Origin: Loxodes magnus
Lineage: Eukaryota; Ciliophora; Karyorelictea; Loxodida; Loxodidae
DNA: 64,000 nucleotides
Assembly: GCA_946699065.1 (NCBI GenBank)
Contig: CAMPDV010000910.1
Location: 107,434-171,433 of the forward strand
Direction: 5' to 3'
Numbering within the stretch: position 1 is the first letter of the stretch; each line of letters opens with the position of its first letter. Of this stretch, positions 53,050 to 64,000 are shown piece after piece. Under the pieces are notes generated by a model that was not told the origin of the DNA, searched no databases, and saw nothing but the letters and a program-made list of their open reading frames with translations. The position numbers and the translations under genes are program-made.

Positions 53050-54200
53050 GAATAGTGCATAGTATAGCAATAATTAGTAAGTAAATTTAAAGAGGTAATT
53101 TGCTTATGATAATGAATGATATAAAAGATGGTAGTTAGATTGGTGTATTATAAGTTTAAGTTGTTTCTATGTGTGTTAGTTTTAAATGAACTATGGTTAA
53201 TAAGAAGATAGGTCTAATAATAATAGATAAGTATTTAATTTTGGTGTTTATCTAAATAATTAAAATAGTAAATATTTTAATAATTAGATGATACTCTAGT
53301 AGCATAGTTAGTATAATAAAGGTAGAATTAGTATCTTAATTAAATGAAGAAGCTAGCATTCTTACTTTTAATTTCTATAAATGATACTCTATTAAAAGAA
53401 ATTATCCAGTATTATTAAAAGTATTATAGATCTAATAAAGTAGCTAATATTTAGATTACTAAATATGCAATCATTCAGATCAAATTAAGCAAATTAGACT
53501 AATTATTATACAGATATAGTGCCTATATTATTATATTACCAATCAACCAACTAACTAAACCTAATTTCAATATGCTATGTATTGTCTACAGTTAGATCAT
53601 TAACTCAATTATCCATTATCATCTCTAAAGATCAATTCACTCTTCTCAATTCCACCATTTAAGTCCAATTATATAAATTCTTACTATATAGAGCTATAAA
53701 ATAAATGATTTAACCTAAGTTAAGCAAATGGATTTATATCTAGGACAGATTTATAAAATTTAAGAAGACTAAACTTTATTACAGTCTAGTTTATTAATTT
53801 TAATAAGAACACATTCAATCATTTAAAATCTATTAAAGAATATTACCTAAATTTAGCTTAGCCAGTCTAAAGCTAGCAGTCAATTAGAAATTAATAAAAT
53901 TAGTGTTTAATAACTATTTTAGTAGTAAGGTTATTTTATTATAACTAGCAACCTTAATAAGAGTCTTAACTTTCTAGCATTATCCTATACCTTTAAATTT
54001 AGTAGACTGCTAATAACTTACCTATATTATCAGTATCACTAATCTTAAGATGGATATTTAATTAAAGCTATTAGAGTTAAAATAAATTATTACTATAGCA
54101 GAATTATAATCTTAAGCCTTTATCTCTGAATTATATTAAAAGAAGCTTTTAGAAAGATTAAATATAGTTAGTAGCTTAGATTCTTGAAATAACGATACTC
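53050..54200. other. AT-rich stretch, no gene seen
   Basis: No recognisable coding sequence. It lies just upstream of the TPR-kinase relic. Confidence 0.4.
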
Positions 54201-54229
54201 ATTTACTAAAAGGAAGAACTCTCTTTTAA

Positions 54230-56470
54230 CCAGATTAATATGAAGATACAGTCGAAGCAATAAACCAAATTATTGATCTTTATCTTTATTAAATCAATCT
54301 TGGAAATAAAAAGAAACTTTTGAATCTCTAAATAATGCTGATAAAATTGGCACTAATAAGCAGAAAGTTTATCTAAAGGAAAAGTACTTTAAGACTTGAG
54401 AAAATTTGAGGAAACTAATAAAAATTACAATGATAAAGTTAATTATCATACCTGATGACGAAGCATATATTTAAAAAGGAGTTACTTTATTAGCTCAGGA
54501 AACAAGAAATGCTATTGAAACAATAGAAATGTATTTATAATTTGAGCCTAATATCTAAGTAGACTATTCTATAAAGGAATAATACTTTTAGATTTATAAA
54601 AGTACGAAGAAGCTAATGAAATGATAGATACATTAATTTAGAAAGATCTTAATTATACTATAGCTTATTATCTACAAGAAAATCTTTACTTGAGCTAGGA
54701 AATAATTAAAAAGCTGAGCAATTATTTAATATCGCTATAAATTAGGTTCTTATCTTTATGATATCTATTTCTTAAAAGAAACACCTTTTTAATACTAAAA
54801 GTTTTATAGTAAGCAAATAAATACAATAATAATTATATAGAACATGACACTAACCATATAAAAGCTTGACTTCTAAAAGGTAATTTTATTAATGCTTTAA
54901 AAAAGAAAGAAAAGCAATTAAATGCTACAACGACGTATCAAATCTGATGATTGACATGCTAATTCTTATTTCTATAAAGACTATTTATTTTAAGAAAAGT
55001 AAAAATAGATTAAGAAATAGAATGTTTAAGCAAATTATTATGTTTGATCTTACCATAAAAGGTGTAGTGTAGTGTTTCGAAATGTTCAAAGTAGTTTAAA
55101 TAATTAGAAGATGCTATTTAGTAGTTGAATTCAAAATCATATTGAGATTAATAATATAGAGTTTCCTTTTACAGAAGATGCAAATAATTAGATAGATTAA
55201 CATAAAGAAGCTATTTAATTATTCAATAAGATATTTAAACTTGCTAACTAGAATGCTGAAACCCATTTCTAATGGAAAGGCTTTTATAATTTAACGAACA
55301 TTAAGAAGCTATTCAATAATATAACATTGCATAGATAAGATTTAAGCAAAGTAAAGGGAAATTTAAAACTTGATTATGATCTTTCTTTAAAGTTGAAAAT
55401 GAGTTAATAGGATGCCTAGTAAGATAAATGAACTATATTCTAAATTTTAGTTAATTTACTAATTAAAGGAATTATTTTTAGCAAAATGGAAAAGAATAAG
55501 AAACAATAGAATACTACTTTCAAGTTATCTAGTTTAATTCTAATTTAGTAGAAGTTTACATTTAAGGTTAATGATCCAATGGAACAGAGAATTGAGAAGT
55601 TGTAGAATGATAAAATGCAGTTGTAATTTGGATCTTAAAATGAATAAGCTTATTTTATTTTATTTTAGGAAAGTATCTTTGCTGATTAAACAAAAATGAA
55701 GAAACAATTTTAGCTTTAAAAAAGTGGTAAAATTTGAGTCTAAGTATTAATAAATTCGTATATTAAAAGGAATTTTAGTTATAGACTTCGTAAACTATGT
55801 GGAAGTACTGAATAATTAAATAAGGTATTTTTAATAGATTCTAATCTTGCTTAAGCTTACATTATAAAAGAATTGTATTTTCTTAATGTAATAAAATAGG
55901 AAAAAATTTATGAAAATTATAATAAATCTATTAAGCTTAGTCCTAATTATAGTTACAGAAAGGATTTTTATTTTAAGAATTAATTTTAATAAAGAGCAAT
56001 CCATTGCTATAGCATAGGCTAGCAATTTAAGCCTATCTATGTTGACTCAATAGTTTAAAAAGATTAAACTCTTTTTTAGAAAAATAAAATTAAAAAGTTG
56101 AAGCTATAGAGAGTTTTTATAAAGCTCTTAAATTATATCCTCATTTTGTATGAGCTCATAACTATAAAGGAGCTAATTTGAATGACTTAGATGATATAAT
56201 GTCTAAATTAAGCTTCTTTAATCTCTTTCCTACTTCTCTAATTTCCTGCAAAAATAAAGGTTTTTCTCTCTATAAAATGGGAAATAATTCTGCAGCAGTT
56301 GAATATAGTAATAAAGCTTTCTAGCATAGTTCTAAATATGCAGAAGTTTACTATAATAAAAGTCTGATACTTTAGGAATTAAATTAAAATAAGAAGCATT
56401 TGAATGTTTCACTACAGCACATTAACTAAACCCTAAACTAGAAGCTCCCTAAATAACCTATAATAACTAA
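54230..56470 (+). pseudogene. TPR region of a TPR-kinase gene relic
   Basis: Successive TPR units can be read in changing frames: EDTVEAINQIIDLY near 54,245, RNAIETIEMYLQFEPN near 54,510, YEEANEMIDTLIQKDLNY near 54,605, EQETIEYYFQVIQFNSN near 55,490, EKIYENYNKSIKLSPNY near 55,900, AVEYSNKAFQ then KYAEVYYNK at 56,285-56,370, and EAFECFTTAHQLNPKLEA at about 56,397-56,445. These carry the typical TPR positions (A..Y..., P near the unit end). The kinase domain follows about 130 bases downstream on the same strand, so the original gene was probably a fused TPR-kinase. Frameshifts are common. Confidence 0.75.
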
Positions 56471-56599
56471 AATTAATAAGCATAAATTATATTTAAGTTA
56501 AGATATTTTATTACTTTTATACTAAAATGGAGCTAGTTAAGTTATCATATCTTAGATTAGAATTTTAAATTACAGAGACCTAATTTAAAATAGCTAATT

Positions 56600-57411
56600 T
56601 CTAGATAACCTGATAACACTAAGTGAAGGAGGATTTTGAATTGCTTATTTAATAAATATAGAAGGATCTGATTATGCGCTTAAAAACTGAACTAAAAAAG
56701 AGAATCTATAAAGCTTAATAGATTCATTCTATCTTGAATGTAAAGCACTATTAAGTGTAAACTACTTAATAGTCTTAAAACTTGTAGGATTTTCAAAAGA
56801 TACTTCAGTTAAAGGAAATTATTGCTTTTGTCTTTTAACTGACTACATGTCTAAAGGAATTTATACTAAGTAATTAAATCTTAATAACTATTCACAGATT
56901 GCTAAAATTAATCTCCTTAAAGATTGCTTAAGAAGCTTAATTTACTTAGTTAGATAGCTGAAGGCTTGTAGGCAACACATTCCAGAAATTTAATTCATAG
57001 AAATATGAAATCTCTAAATATTCTATTAGATGATTCAGATTCTTCCAAAATAGCTGACCTTGGATTGATACATGACTCAAGTAAAAAACAGCAAAAGAAT
57101 AAAAAGGAACACCTCAATGAATGGCTCCTGAGCTTTTTTATAACAAAGTAAGTTAAAAGAATGATATTTGATCTTTAGCTTGTATAGCTGTAGAAATATT
57201 TAAAGAGTAACTACCATATCCAGATATAGATTCATATACATAACTTATAAAAGCAGTTTGCACGAACAAAAGGATACCTCAATTTTCTGATGAAATAAAT
57301 TTAGATCCAGAATTAGCTTGACTTCTACAATAATGCTTTTCTTACGACTAAAACGAAAGACCTGATATTTACAGCTTCAAAAAGCAGATAGATTCATTAA
57401 AATAAAAATGA
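56600..57411 (+). pseudogene. Protein kinase domain (TKL-like) of the TPR-kinase relic
   Basis: Motifs in order are a glycine loop LSEGGF followed by TGA (56637-56639) where Gly is expected, DYALK with the ATP-anchoring Lys, LTDYMSKG, SQIAEGLQATHSRNL, then HRNMKSLNILLDD (56996 onward) with the catalytic HRD changed to HRN, and KIADLGL in the DFG position. GTPQ-(TGA)-MAPELFYNK follows with TGA at 57118-57120, then DI-(TGA)-SLACIAVEIF with TGA at 57169-57171, and finally NERPDIYSFKKQIDSLK and TGA 57409-57411. Both in-frame TGAs in the activation-loop region replace nearly invariant tryptophans. At least two frame changes occur, one before SQIAEG and one between DLGL and GTPQ. Apart from these the sequence is remarkably well kept, so decay is recent. 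HRN means it would lack normal catalysis. Confidence 0.8.
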
Positions 57412-57929
57412 AATATAATATGTTTATAGAGAAAAGAGAATAATCGGAGTAAGTAAACGATTGAGTCATAAAAAGTAGATCTCAAGTTAAGCTTAGAAGC
57501 TGATATGATATAAGAAGAGAGTAATAAACTGGTACAACCATGATTTCAACCCAAGCATTAGATATAAAACCTAAGTAGAAAAGAAGAGAAGAAGAATATA
57601 AGAGGAATATTATAGCATAAAGATATCTTATTATATAGTTTAAATTATTAAAGATATGTAAAAATAAATCTTTTATTAATATTGCTAAGTATAAAATATT
57701 AGGATATAAGTCTAATTGAATAAGCTTTAAAATAAAATAAATTTAAATAAGTTAAGGCAAATCAGGGTAAGCTATCTCTATCTTCATTTACTAGTATAAG
57801 TAACTAATTAACTAGTGAATCTAATTTAAGTAATTAGATTAAGTAGATATATTGATTAGGTAAAATAGCATTAATAATTAAAAGAGGAATCTTTAAAGAC
57901 ATTTAAGTATCTAGAAATGTTCCTTTTAA

Positions 57930-58157
57930 GAAAATAACTTGAGTTATCATCCTAAATTTCCTAATTCTCTTTTCTTTAAGTGGAAAGAAATGTGATTCAT
58001 AGTATAATAGAGTTAGGAAAACATTGTTGTACCTCACAAAGAAATGATTTATTGGTCTTGATATGATTATGCTACATTTAGATTAAACTATAAGTATTAG
58101 AATGGTACTGATTATCCTTCTAAGTTTCTTATTATTAAGTTAGAATATGAGCAATGA
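57930..58157 (+). pseudogene. Short coding relic, unknown
   Basis: One frame reads YHPKFPNSLFFKWKEM-(TGA)-FIVQQSQENIVVPHKEMIYW and then YDYATFRLNYKYQNG and KFLIIKLEYEQ, ending at TGA 58155-58157. A second in-frame TGA follows YWS. The composition is protein-like and the local sequence is less A/T-extreme than its flanks. The family is not recognised. Confidence 0.35.
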
Positions 58158-58159
58158 AG

Positions 58160-58930
58160 TAGTTGTAGTTGGATAGCAATAGCATTAGTGTAAAGATAAG
58201 TGAATATAATAATAGAGAGTTTTTGTAGTATTATAATGTTATTTAGCTGTTGATATGTTTATATGTTACTTTTGTTATTTAACTGATTTTAGTGTAAGAT
58301 TTAGTTAAACTTATTAGAAATAAATTAAATCTTATATAAGAGAAAAAGTTAAAGGGTTAAATTAGCCTAATCATAAATTAAGTTTCTCAAATTAAAAATC
58401 TTAAAGGTTTTCAAAGCTAAGATCTTAAACAAATAAACAGCCTTATACAAAAAGAGTCTTAAATGAATATAGATACTCAATCCAGCTATTAAATATAATA
58501 TACAAGGTAGTTAAGACTTTTCCTTACACATTTACTAGATTTATTTTAGCTTAGTTTTACAACTTAAGAAGAATAACATAATCATTTTAAAAGATCTTGT
58601 TCCTGTTAATTAATTAAGACTTTAAACAAAAGACTCTAAAATAGCTTAAACCATTTAAATAACTAAAATAACAAGACTCAGATATTATTATTTCCTATTT
58701 ATCAAAACCTTATATCAACCAGATTCAAATCAAACCTATTAACTAATTAGCTTGTTAGTTGCTATAATTGAGAGCTCAAAAAGAGTAAATACCATATCTA
58801 TTTATAAGTAAGAGTAGATTAACTATAAAGTATCTAAATACTAAGTACTAAGAACAGTTAATTACTAGGGATTATTATAAAACGGCAAACTCTTAACTTG
58901 AAAAAGGAAATTAGTTTTATTGGACTGGAA
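58160..58930. other. Stretch between TPR-kinase relic and second TPR copy
   Basis: An AT-rich sequence with no convincing motif. Confidence 0.35.
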
Positions 58931-59259
58931 AGAAAGAATGTGCATGATTGAGTGTTATGTTATGTTTATTAAAGGAAATTCGAATAATGATATTGCTTAC
59001 ATTAAAAAAGATAAGTTCTTCTTAACTTAATTAAGCATTGTAAAGCAAAAGAGAGTTTTGAGGTAACTTTTAATTGAATGCTGATTAAGTCGAAAGTAAT
59101 GGCAAAAAAGAAGGTCTTAGAAGAAAGTAAGAAAAGATAAATGAAGCAGCACTCTTCTATAACTTAATATTTGGTCCTAGCCCCAAAGATATCTTTGCAT
59201 ATAGGATAGAGGAAATCCTCTTTATAAACTCTAGAATGATAAAAAGTTTTTTTAACTAA

Positions 59260-60960
59260 AACGTAATTTAATTGGAGCTTGCTGTAGAAAAGAATATGTA
59301 TTCTATAAGTTAAGAAGGCACTAAGAAGCACTTAATTGCTTAAATATGAAATTTTATCTTAAAAAATCAAAATCATTAAAAAAGGAAACGCATTTTGCAT
59401 CAAAGAAGCATGAAAAAACATTTTATTACTTAATAAGGAAAGAAAACTGGATTCTAAATATTTCGAGACTTAATATTGTAAAGCTATAGCAATTTAATTG
59501 CTAGATAGCTTTTGAGATTTAGTAGATTGCATTGTAACGTTTATTAAAATAAAGACTAATTACTTTTAATCGAATTATGGAAAAGGGAAAGGTTTTACAA
59601 AGTCAGAAACGTTAAAAAAGACTAAAATACTTTGGAAGAGTTACTAAATTAAAGGAAATTTACGTAGTAGCTTACATTAGAAGGATTAAGCATTTTAAAG
59701 TAGAAAATTGAGAATAAGCTGATAAACGTAATAAAAAATAATTTAATCTAGATACTAATAATTCACCCCTAATATATATAATCTTTATGCTTTATAAGAA
59801 AATAAATTTGAATAAGTCAATGATATTTTCTGAAGCTTTTATAACTGGAAATAATAATTTTGGTATCTTTAATATAGAAGTTATTCTTTCGTTAGTAAAG
59901 AAAGGTTAGAAGCTTATTATATTAAATTATCTGATTACAAAATTAATGAATCATGATTAAGTGAAGGAAAAGAACTTAAAAACTTGGAAAGCATTAAATA
60001 AAAATAAATAGTTTAAGAAAGTTTTTTAATTTAGCTAAACTAAATGAGTTACTATTTTTAATAAGAAAACACATTATAATCTTTTGGAAAGAAGAAAAAG
60101 TTAATTGAACGCTATAGAGTAATTATAAAGCTAAATATAACAATATTAGTGTATTATTAAATAAAATAAATAAAAGTAAAGCATTAAGTTAGAATGAAAA
60201 ATTTAATAATATTATGACAATTTGATAAATCTATATTCAAATTCTGTCTAAATTTATAAGATAAAAATAAGCTTTAATCTTAAAACTAGAATTAAGAAGA
60301 TTCTGAATGCTATATCATAGTTCTTTAAGGGAAAACAAGCTTTAAAGTGGTGTATTTTGGTAAAGAAACACCGCTGAAGTATATAGACTATAACTTAAAA
60401 GCCGATCTATACTATAATGATACTATAAAACTTAATCTTATTGATTTATGGTTCTGCAAAGAAAATGTTGTTAAGAAATGAAGTTAAAATAAAGTAGCTT
60501 AAGGATGATATAGCAATGTTTTTAAAGCTAAATCCAAATAAGAAAAAGCTTAAATTAGCAAAGGGAATATATTGGTAATTTAGCATTCAACAAAGAAACT
60601 ACAGAAATCTATAATTAGCTTAGCAGTTAAATCTTAGTGGTATTGTAATCTTCTTTAATAAAGTAAATCTCTTTTATCTTGAGTTAATATGAAGGAGCAG
60701 AAGAATACCATAATATAGGTATCAACTAAGATTTTATATTACCGATGTTATAATAAAAAGGAAATGTGGTAATGGTTTTAGGTAAAACAAAGTGATAAAG
60801 GAATAAAGAAAGATTTTTAGTTCAATCCTAATTTTGCTGAAGGTTACAATAAAATATATAGCTCAAATAAGATTTAGATTAGAAAGAAGAAAACAATAGA
60901 AGTTATAAAATAAACTGAAGAACTCTATGATAGAATTTAAATAATCAATAATTTTTAGTA
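59260..60960 (+). pseudogene. TPR-repeat protein relic, copy 2
   Basis: This is a diverged duplicate of 49080-51060. Matching landmarks include AGCTTGCTGTA (59,276 with 49,109), AAACTGGATTCT (59,445 with 49,288), TTTACGTAGTAGCTT (59,663 with 49,500), and CAAAGAAACTACAGAA (60,590 with 50,675). Translation gives the same type of TPR helices in several frames. Length differences between the copies are frequent and neither is intact, so both are pseudogenes or parts of an old tandem gene cluster. Confidence 0.6.
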
Positions 60961-62330
60961 AGACGCTTTTACACTATCTTTAATAACTATTTCTAGTATT
61001 ATAAGAAAAGAAGATAGAAATATATATTAATTTATTTATGTATAACCTTAATTTATAAATTAAAAGAAGTGTTTATAGCGTATTTACTTTAAAATTTCAC
61101 TAACTTAATAATTTTAGTAAATAAAATACATAAAATACATAAAATATAAGTTAAATTTTATAATTCAAATACTTTCTAAATTAAGTTAAATTATTTTTTT
61201 GTATTTTTATTTTAGCTAGATAATTCGTCTACTATTGATAAAAAGTTAAAATGAACTTAACTAACATATTATAATTCTTTATTATTCTATTTGTCTATAA
61301 TTATTGAGCTGTATTAATTATAAATTACATTTGAAATTGAAGGCTAACCATATCAATATCTTCGTTACACACTTTGATTTTTTTTATTAAGTATATTTTT
61401 GAAATTTTAGTTGCTATTAAAAACTAAAAATTATATAAAAACTATTATAGTTCTTATATTAAAATAAATACAATAATTTTTATTTATTTTTAATTATTTT
61501 ATAGAAATGATTAATACTAATGATTAATTATGAATGCTTTAGAGTATTTAAGTTCTTTTCTTACTTATTTTTCTTAAAAGTATCTTAATTGCAAAAGAGA
61601 TTTTCTACTGAACATGTTCTGCATAAAAGGAAGGACTTTTATAAGTTCTGATTGTATACTTAATTATCATAGCATTTATGTTCCTATCAAGTCTATATAG
61701 TTTACAAAACTATTAGCTTCATGATCTAAATCTCAATGAAGGAAGTTTCTATATTTAATGCATAAAATTGTAAAATTCGAAATCAAGCTCTTTCATATTT
61801 TTGAAAAGATAAATAATTTTACAAGCTTAACTTTAATTTTTAATTAATTAAATAACTTATTTAAAAATTATATTAAGACTAAATTACTTATAGAAATGAT
61901 GCTAAATATTAAAATTATTATATTCTTCAGATATTTATCCCAATTTTTTTTTCTTCCATCTACATTATAGTAAATAATAAGTTCCTTTTCCTTAAAGCAA
62001 ATCTATCCTTCATAAAAAACTCCTCTCTTATAATTTGCAAATCTATATCTATGTTCCTTTCTATTCCTCTTCTCTTTAGCATATTCTATCTCATTATCTT
62101 GCCTCTCGTTTTATTTGTTTCTAATTTATTTTCTTTTTACTACTTAATAGTTCTTCACGTTACTCTTTATTATCTCTTACTCTCTCATATCTCATATCTC
62201 ATATTATCTTAACTAGCTTTTGTATTACTGTTTAAAAATTCTTTCTCTCTTTACCTCTCTTTATCCCTTTTCGTAACTCTCCTTTCTCATAAGTTATTTT
62301 TCTTGTAATTATCACCTATAAAAACTTCAT
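60960..62330. other. AT-rich stretch, no gene seen
   Basis: A/T-rich, ending in a C/T-rich patch around 61,980-62,300 (many CTCTTT and TCTCATA words) with no resolved gene. Confidence 0.4.
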
Positions 62331-62339
62331 AAGCATATA

Positions 62340-62790
62340 TATCTGAATATATACTATATTTAGGTCTCATTCCAAATGATTCAGGAGTTATCCGTCTAAA
62401 TAAACTAACCTATTGATCTCAATGATTTCGATTATATTTTAACTTTAGCTAAACCGAAATCAAATATTTTGGCTTTTTATTTAGATAATGAAGTAAATTA
62501 GTGCTTTTAGAACCCAATTAATTTTATTACTATTCTGTAAATAATTAAAACCAGCTACTATTCCCTTAGCAACTTTTAATCTTACTTCTTAATTAATTTC
62601 TTGTTTGTTAAGAAGAAATTATTATAAGTAAGTATTATATAAGCTCAATCACCATTCTTTTGATCATCTGGAAACCCCAGACTTTTATAGTTTTATCATA
62701 AATTGCAGATACAAATAATTTCTGGTCCAGAGAGATTACTTCCGATAAAATTGCATCTCAAGCAAAAACCATTAAAATTTATTATTTCTG
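62340..62790 (-). pseudogene. WD40-repeat and protein-kinase relic
   Basis: On the minus strand a WD40 blade is legible around 62,735-62,665: ILSEVISLDQKLFVS followed by YDKTIKVWG, with Trp as TGG. Immediately downstream are kinase C-lobe pieces: INQEVRLKVAKGIVAGFNYL, then after a degraded HRD region STNLLHYLNKKPKIFDFGLA with an intact DFG near 62,458, then ITPESFGMRPKYS and SDIYAYE, where the usual Gly of DIYAYG is Glu. Upstream, another frame gives IMQSLRHSEIINFNGFC, which resembles kinase subdomain IV-V, so the WD40 match may overlap kinase sequence in another phase. Frameshifts are present and the gene is dead. Confidence 0.6.
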
Positions 62791-63020
62791 AATGTCTTAA
62801 ACTTTGCATAATCTACGTTTCTTTATTGAACTTGCCTTCAGTATCTTCGTTTAGCATCTTCAATAATAAATTTATTAGCTTCTTCTTAAATCTATTTCGC
62901 TTTCCTTTTATATAAAAATTCCAAAACCCTTAGTCAATTTAATCTTAAATTTTTATTATTTTTAACTCTTATTTTATAAATTAGAACTTAAGTAAACTTC
63001 TAATATAAATATAAATTAAA

Positions 63021-63707
63021 ATGTTCTAAATAAAGATAAATTATATTATAAATCAAATTAAAAAGTAATAAATAAGATTATTAAATCTACTATATTCCAG
63101 TAAGAACCTCTAATATCAAGTAGCTGGCTTCAAGAAACCTTTTTATACCACCTCCTCAAAACAGGAGAGAAAACCAGAATCATATGTTCTCACCACGTCT
63201 TCTTCAACTTAACGTTCTACTTATCAAAAATAACCAGTATTATCTAACAGATTAGAAGAACTTATAAAGAATACTAACTCCTACAAATTAAAATAAAGCA
63301 GATCTCTTTCATCAAAAGGCAAGTAAGAACTGAGATAAAAATTCAGAACAGAAAAATTAACACAGCTATCAACACCTCCATTGAAAACTGAAAAAAGAGA
63401 CCACTCAACTGAATCGATAAAAATAATAACAATGAAATAAAAAGTAAACGAAGAAGGTAAAGTCATAATTAGTGTAATCTTTATAAATTAATTTAGCAAA
63501 GTACTAGCATTTAAATACCTCTTATCTAGTCAATATACTTTTTTAATTAATTTATGCTTCTAAATAAAATATTAGCATTATAATATAATAACTTTATCTA
63601 TTCTTAATAAATAGAAGCATTTTATAACTAAAGCTATTAAATAACTAATATTTCTAGAGATAAGCAATCTTAAACTAAAGGTAAAAGTTTTATGTTTTTA
63701 GTGTTGA
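63021..63707 (+). CDS. 228-codon open frame with ATG, Ser/Thr/Lys-rich
   Basis: An ATG at 63021 opens a frame (TAA/TAG as Gln) to TGA 63705-63707. The part 63,105-63,470 is clearly less A/T-biased than its flanks and reads KPFYTTSSKQERKPESYVLT, SNRLEELIKNTNSYKLKQ, KLTQLSTPPLKTEKRDHS, which is typical of a disordered, basic ciliate protein segment. The outer parts are A/T-driven. A GTAATC...AATTTAG string at about 63,474-63,496 could be a very short ciliate-type intron. The family is not recognised, and the opposite-strand reading of the same patch is hydrophobic and less convincing. Confidence 0.45.
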
Positions 63708-63709
63708 TA

Positions 63710-64000
63710 GTATATTGAGTTAATAATATCTCTATCACATGACTATAATAATAACTATTAGCATAAAATCAAATGTAATAATAGCATCTATATCACTATT
63801 ATTAATAATCAATTTCAAATACTTTTAATTTATTAACTTAAATTGTTTATCATAAATACCTTAGTTACTTTAGTCTATAAAATCAGTATTTCTTATTTTC
63901 ATTAGAATAAAAATTTGCCAACCTTTTAAAACTAAGCTATTAGTTTTAATAGCTTCTTTTAAAAGTACAAACTGAAGTCTGTTTTAAATAAAATAACTTA
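63710..64000. other. AT-rich window end, no gene seen
   Basis: A/T-rich sequence with no motif. Confidence 0.4.

Noticed and set aside
1-64000. Telomere repeats (GGGGTT/AACCCC type) or the Tetrahymena chromosome-breakage sequence
   Set aside because: No tandem G4T2-like repeat and no match to the breakage consensus were seen by eye on either strand.

Overview
The window reads as ciliate nuclear DNA, most likely germline (micronuclear) or germline-limited. It is very AT-rich. No long reading frame exists in the standard code, but many regions become protein-like when TAA and TAG are read as glutamine and TGA is the only stop (Tetrahymena/Paramecium-type code). Recognisable domains then appear: protein kinases, TPR repeats, a WD40 repeat, a LINE endonuclease and start of reverse transcriptase, and a CCHC zinc knuckle. 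Almost every recognisable gene is broken by frameshifts, in-frame TGA codons or loss of catalytic residues, so the window looks like a graveyard of gene and transposon relics around repeats. No rRNA, tRNA, telomere repeat, CRISPR array or bacterial feature was seen. With one stop codon and this base composition, open frames of 150-250 codons arise by chance, so calls without a motif carry low confidence.

Layout. 0-5 kb: a minus-strand open frame of 246 codons (480-1217), AT-rich filler, and a doubtful membrane-protein frame (3409-4200). 5.1-21.7 kb: a large inverted duplication with arms of about 4.1 kb (5115-9250 and 17600-21705) around an 8.3 kb centre. Each arm carries a degraded copy of the same unknown gene. 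The centre holds a minus-strand relic with a C2HC finger near 12.8 kb and plus-strand relics near 15 and 16.3 kb. 22.8-30.3 kb: a gag-like CCHC relic, a poorly supported frame at 24.4 kb, a minus-strand kinase pseudogene (about 26.9-28.7 kb) and a short open frame (29.4-29.7 kb). 30.6-30.9 kb: a G+C-richer block full of potential hairpins, flanked by imperfect direct repeats, perhaps a structural RNA. 31.3-32.3 kb: two plus-strand frames followed by a strong hairpin. 34.8-36.5 kb: a broken LINE whose linker and RT start lie opposite in strand to its endonuclease. 37.9-47.8 kb: an almost uninterrupted 9.9 kb satellite of a 36-37 bp unit. 48-61 kb: plus-strand TPR relics in which two segments about 10 kb apart are diverged copies, with a TPR-kinase gene relic between them (54.2-57.4 kb). 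62.3-62.8 kb: a minus-strand WD40/kinase relic. 63.0-63.7 kb: a plus-strand 228-codon frame with an ATG.

The genes do not form a working pathway. The TPR and kinase relics belong to a gene type abundant in ciliate macronuclear genomes, and the LINE, knuckle and inverted-duplication sequences look like mobile or formerly mobile DNA. The most instructive pattern is that conserved kinase residues are lost mainly by G-to-A changes (Trp TGG to TGA four times, Asp to Asn twice, Gly to Arg or Glu). This suggests C:G to T:A decay. The rival reading, UGA decoded as tryptophan, explains the Trp sites but not the other losses.
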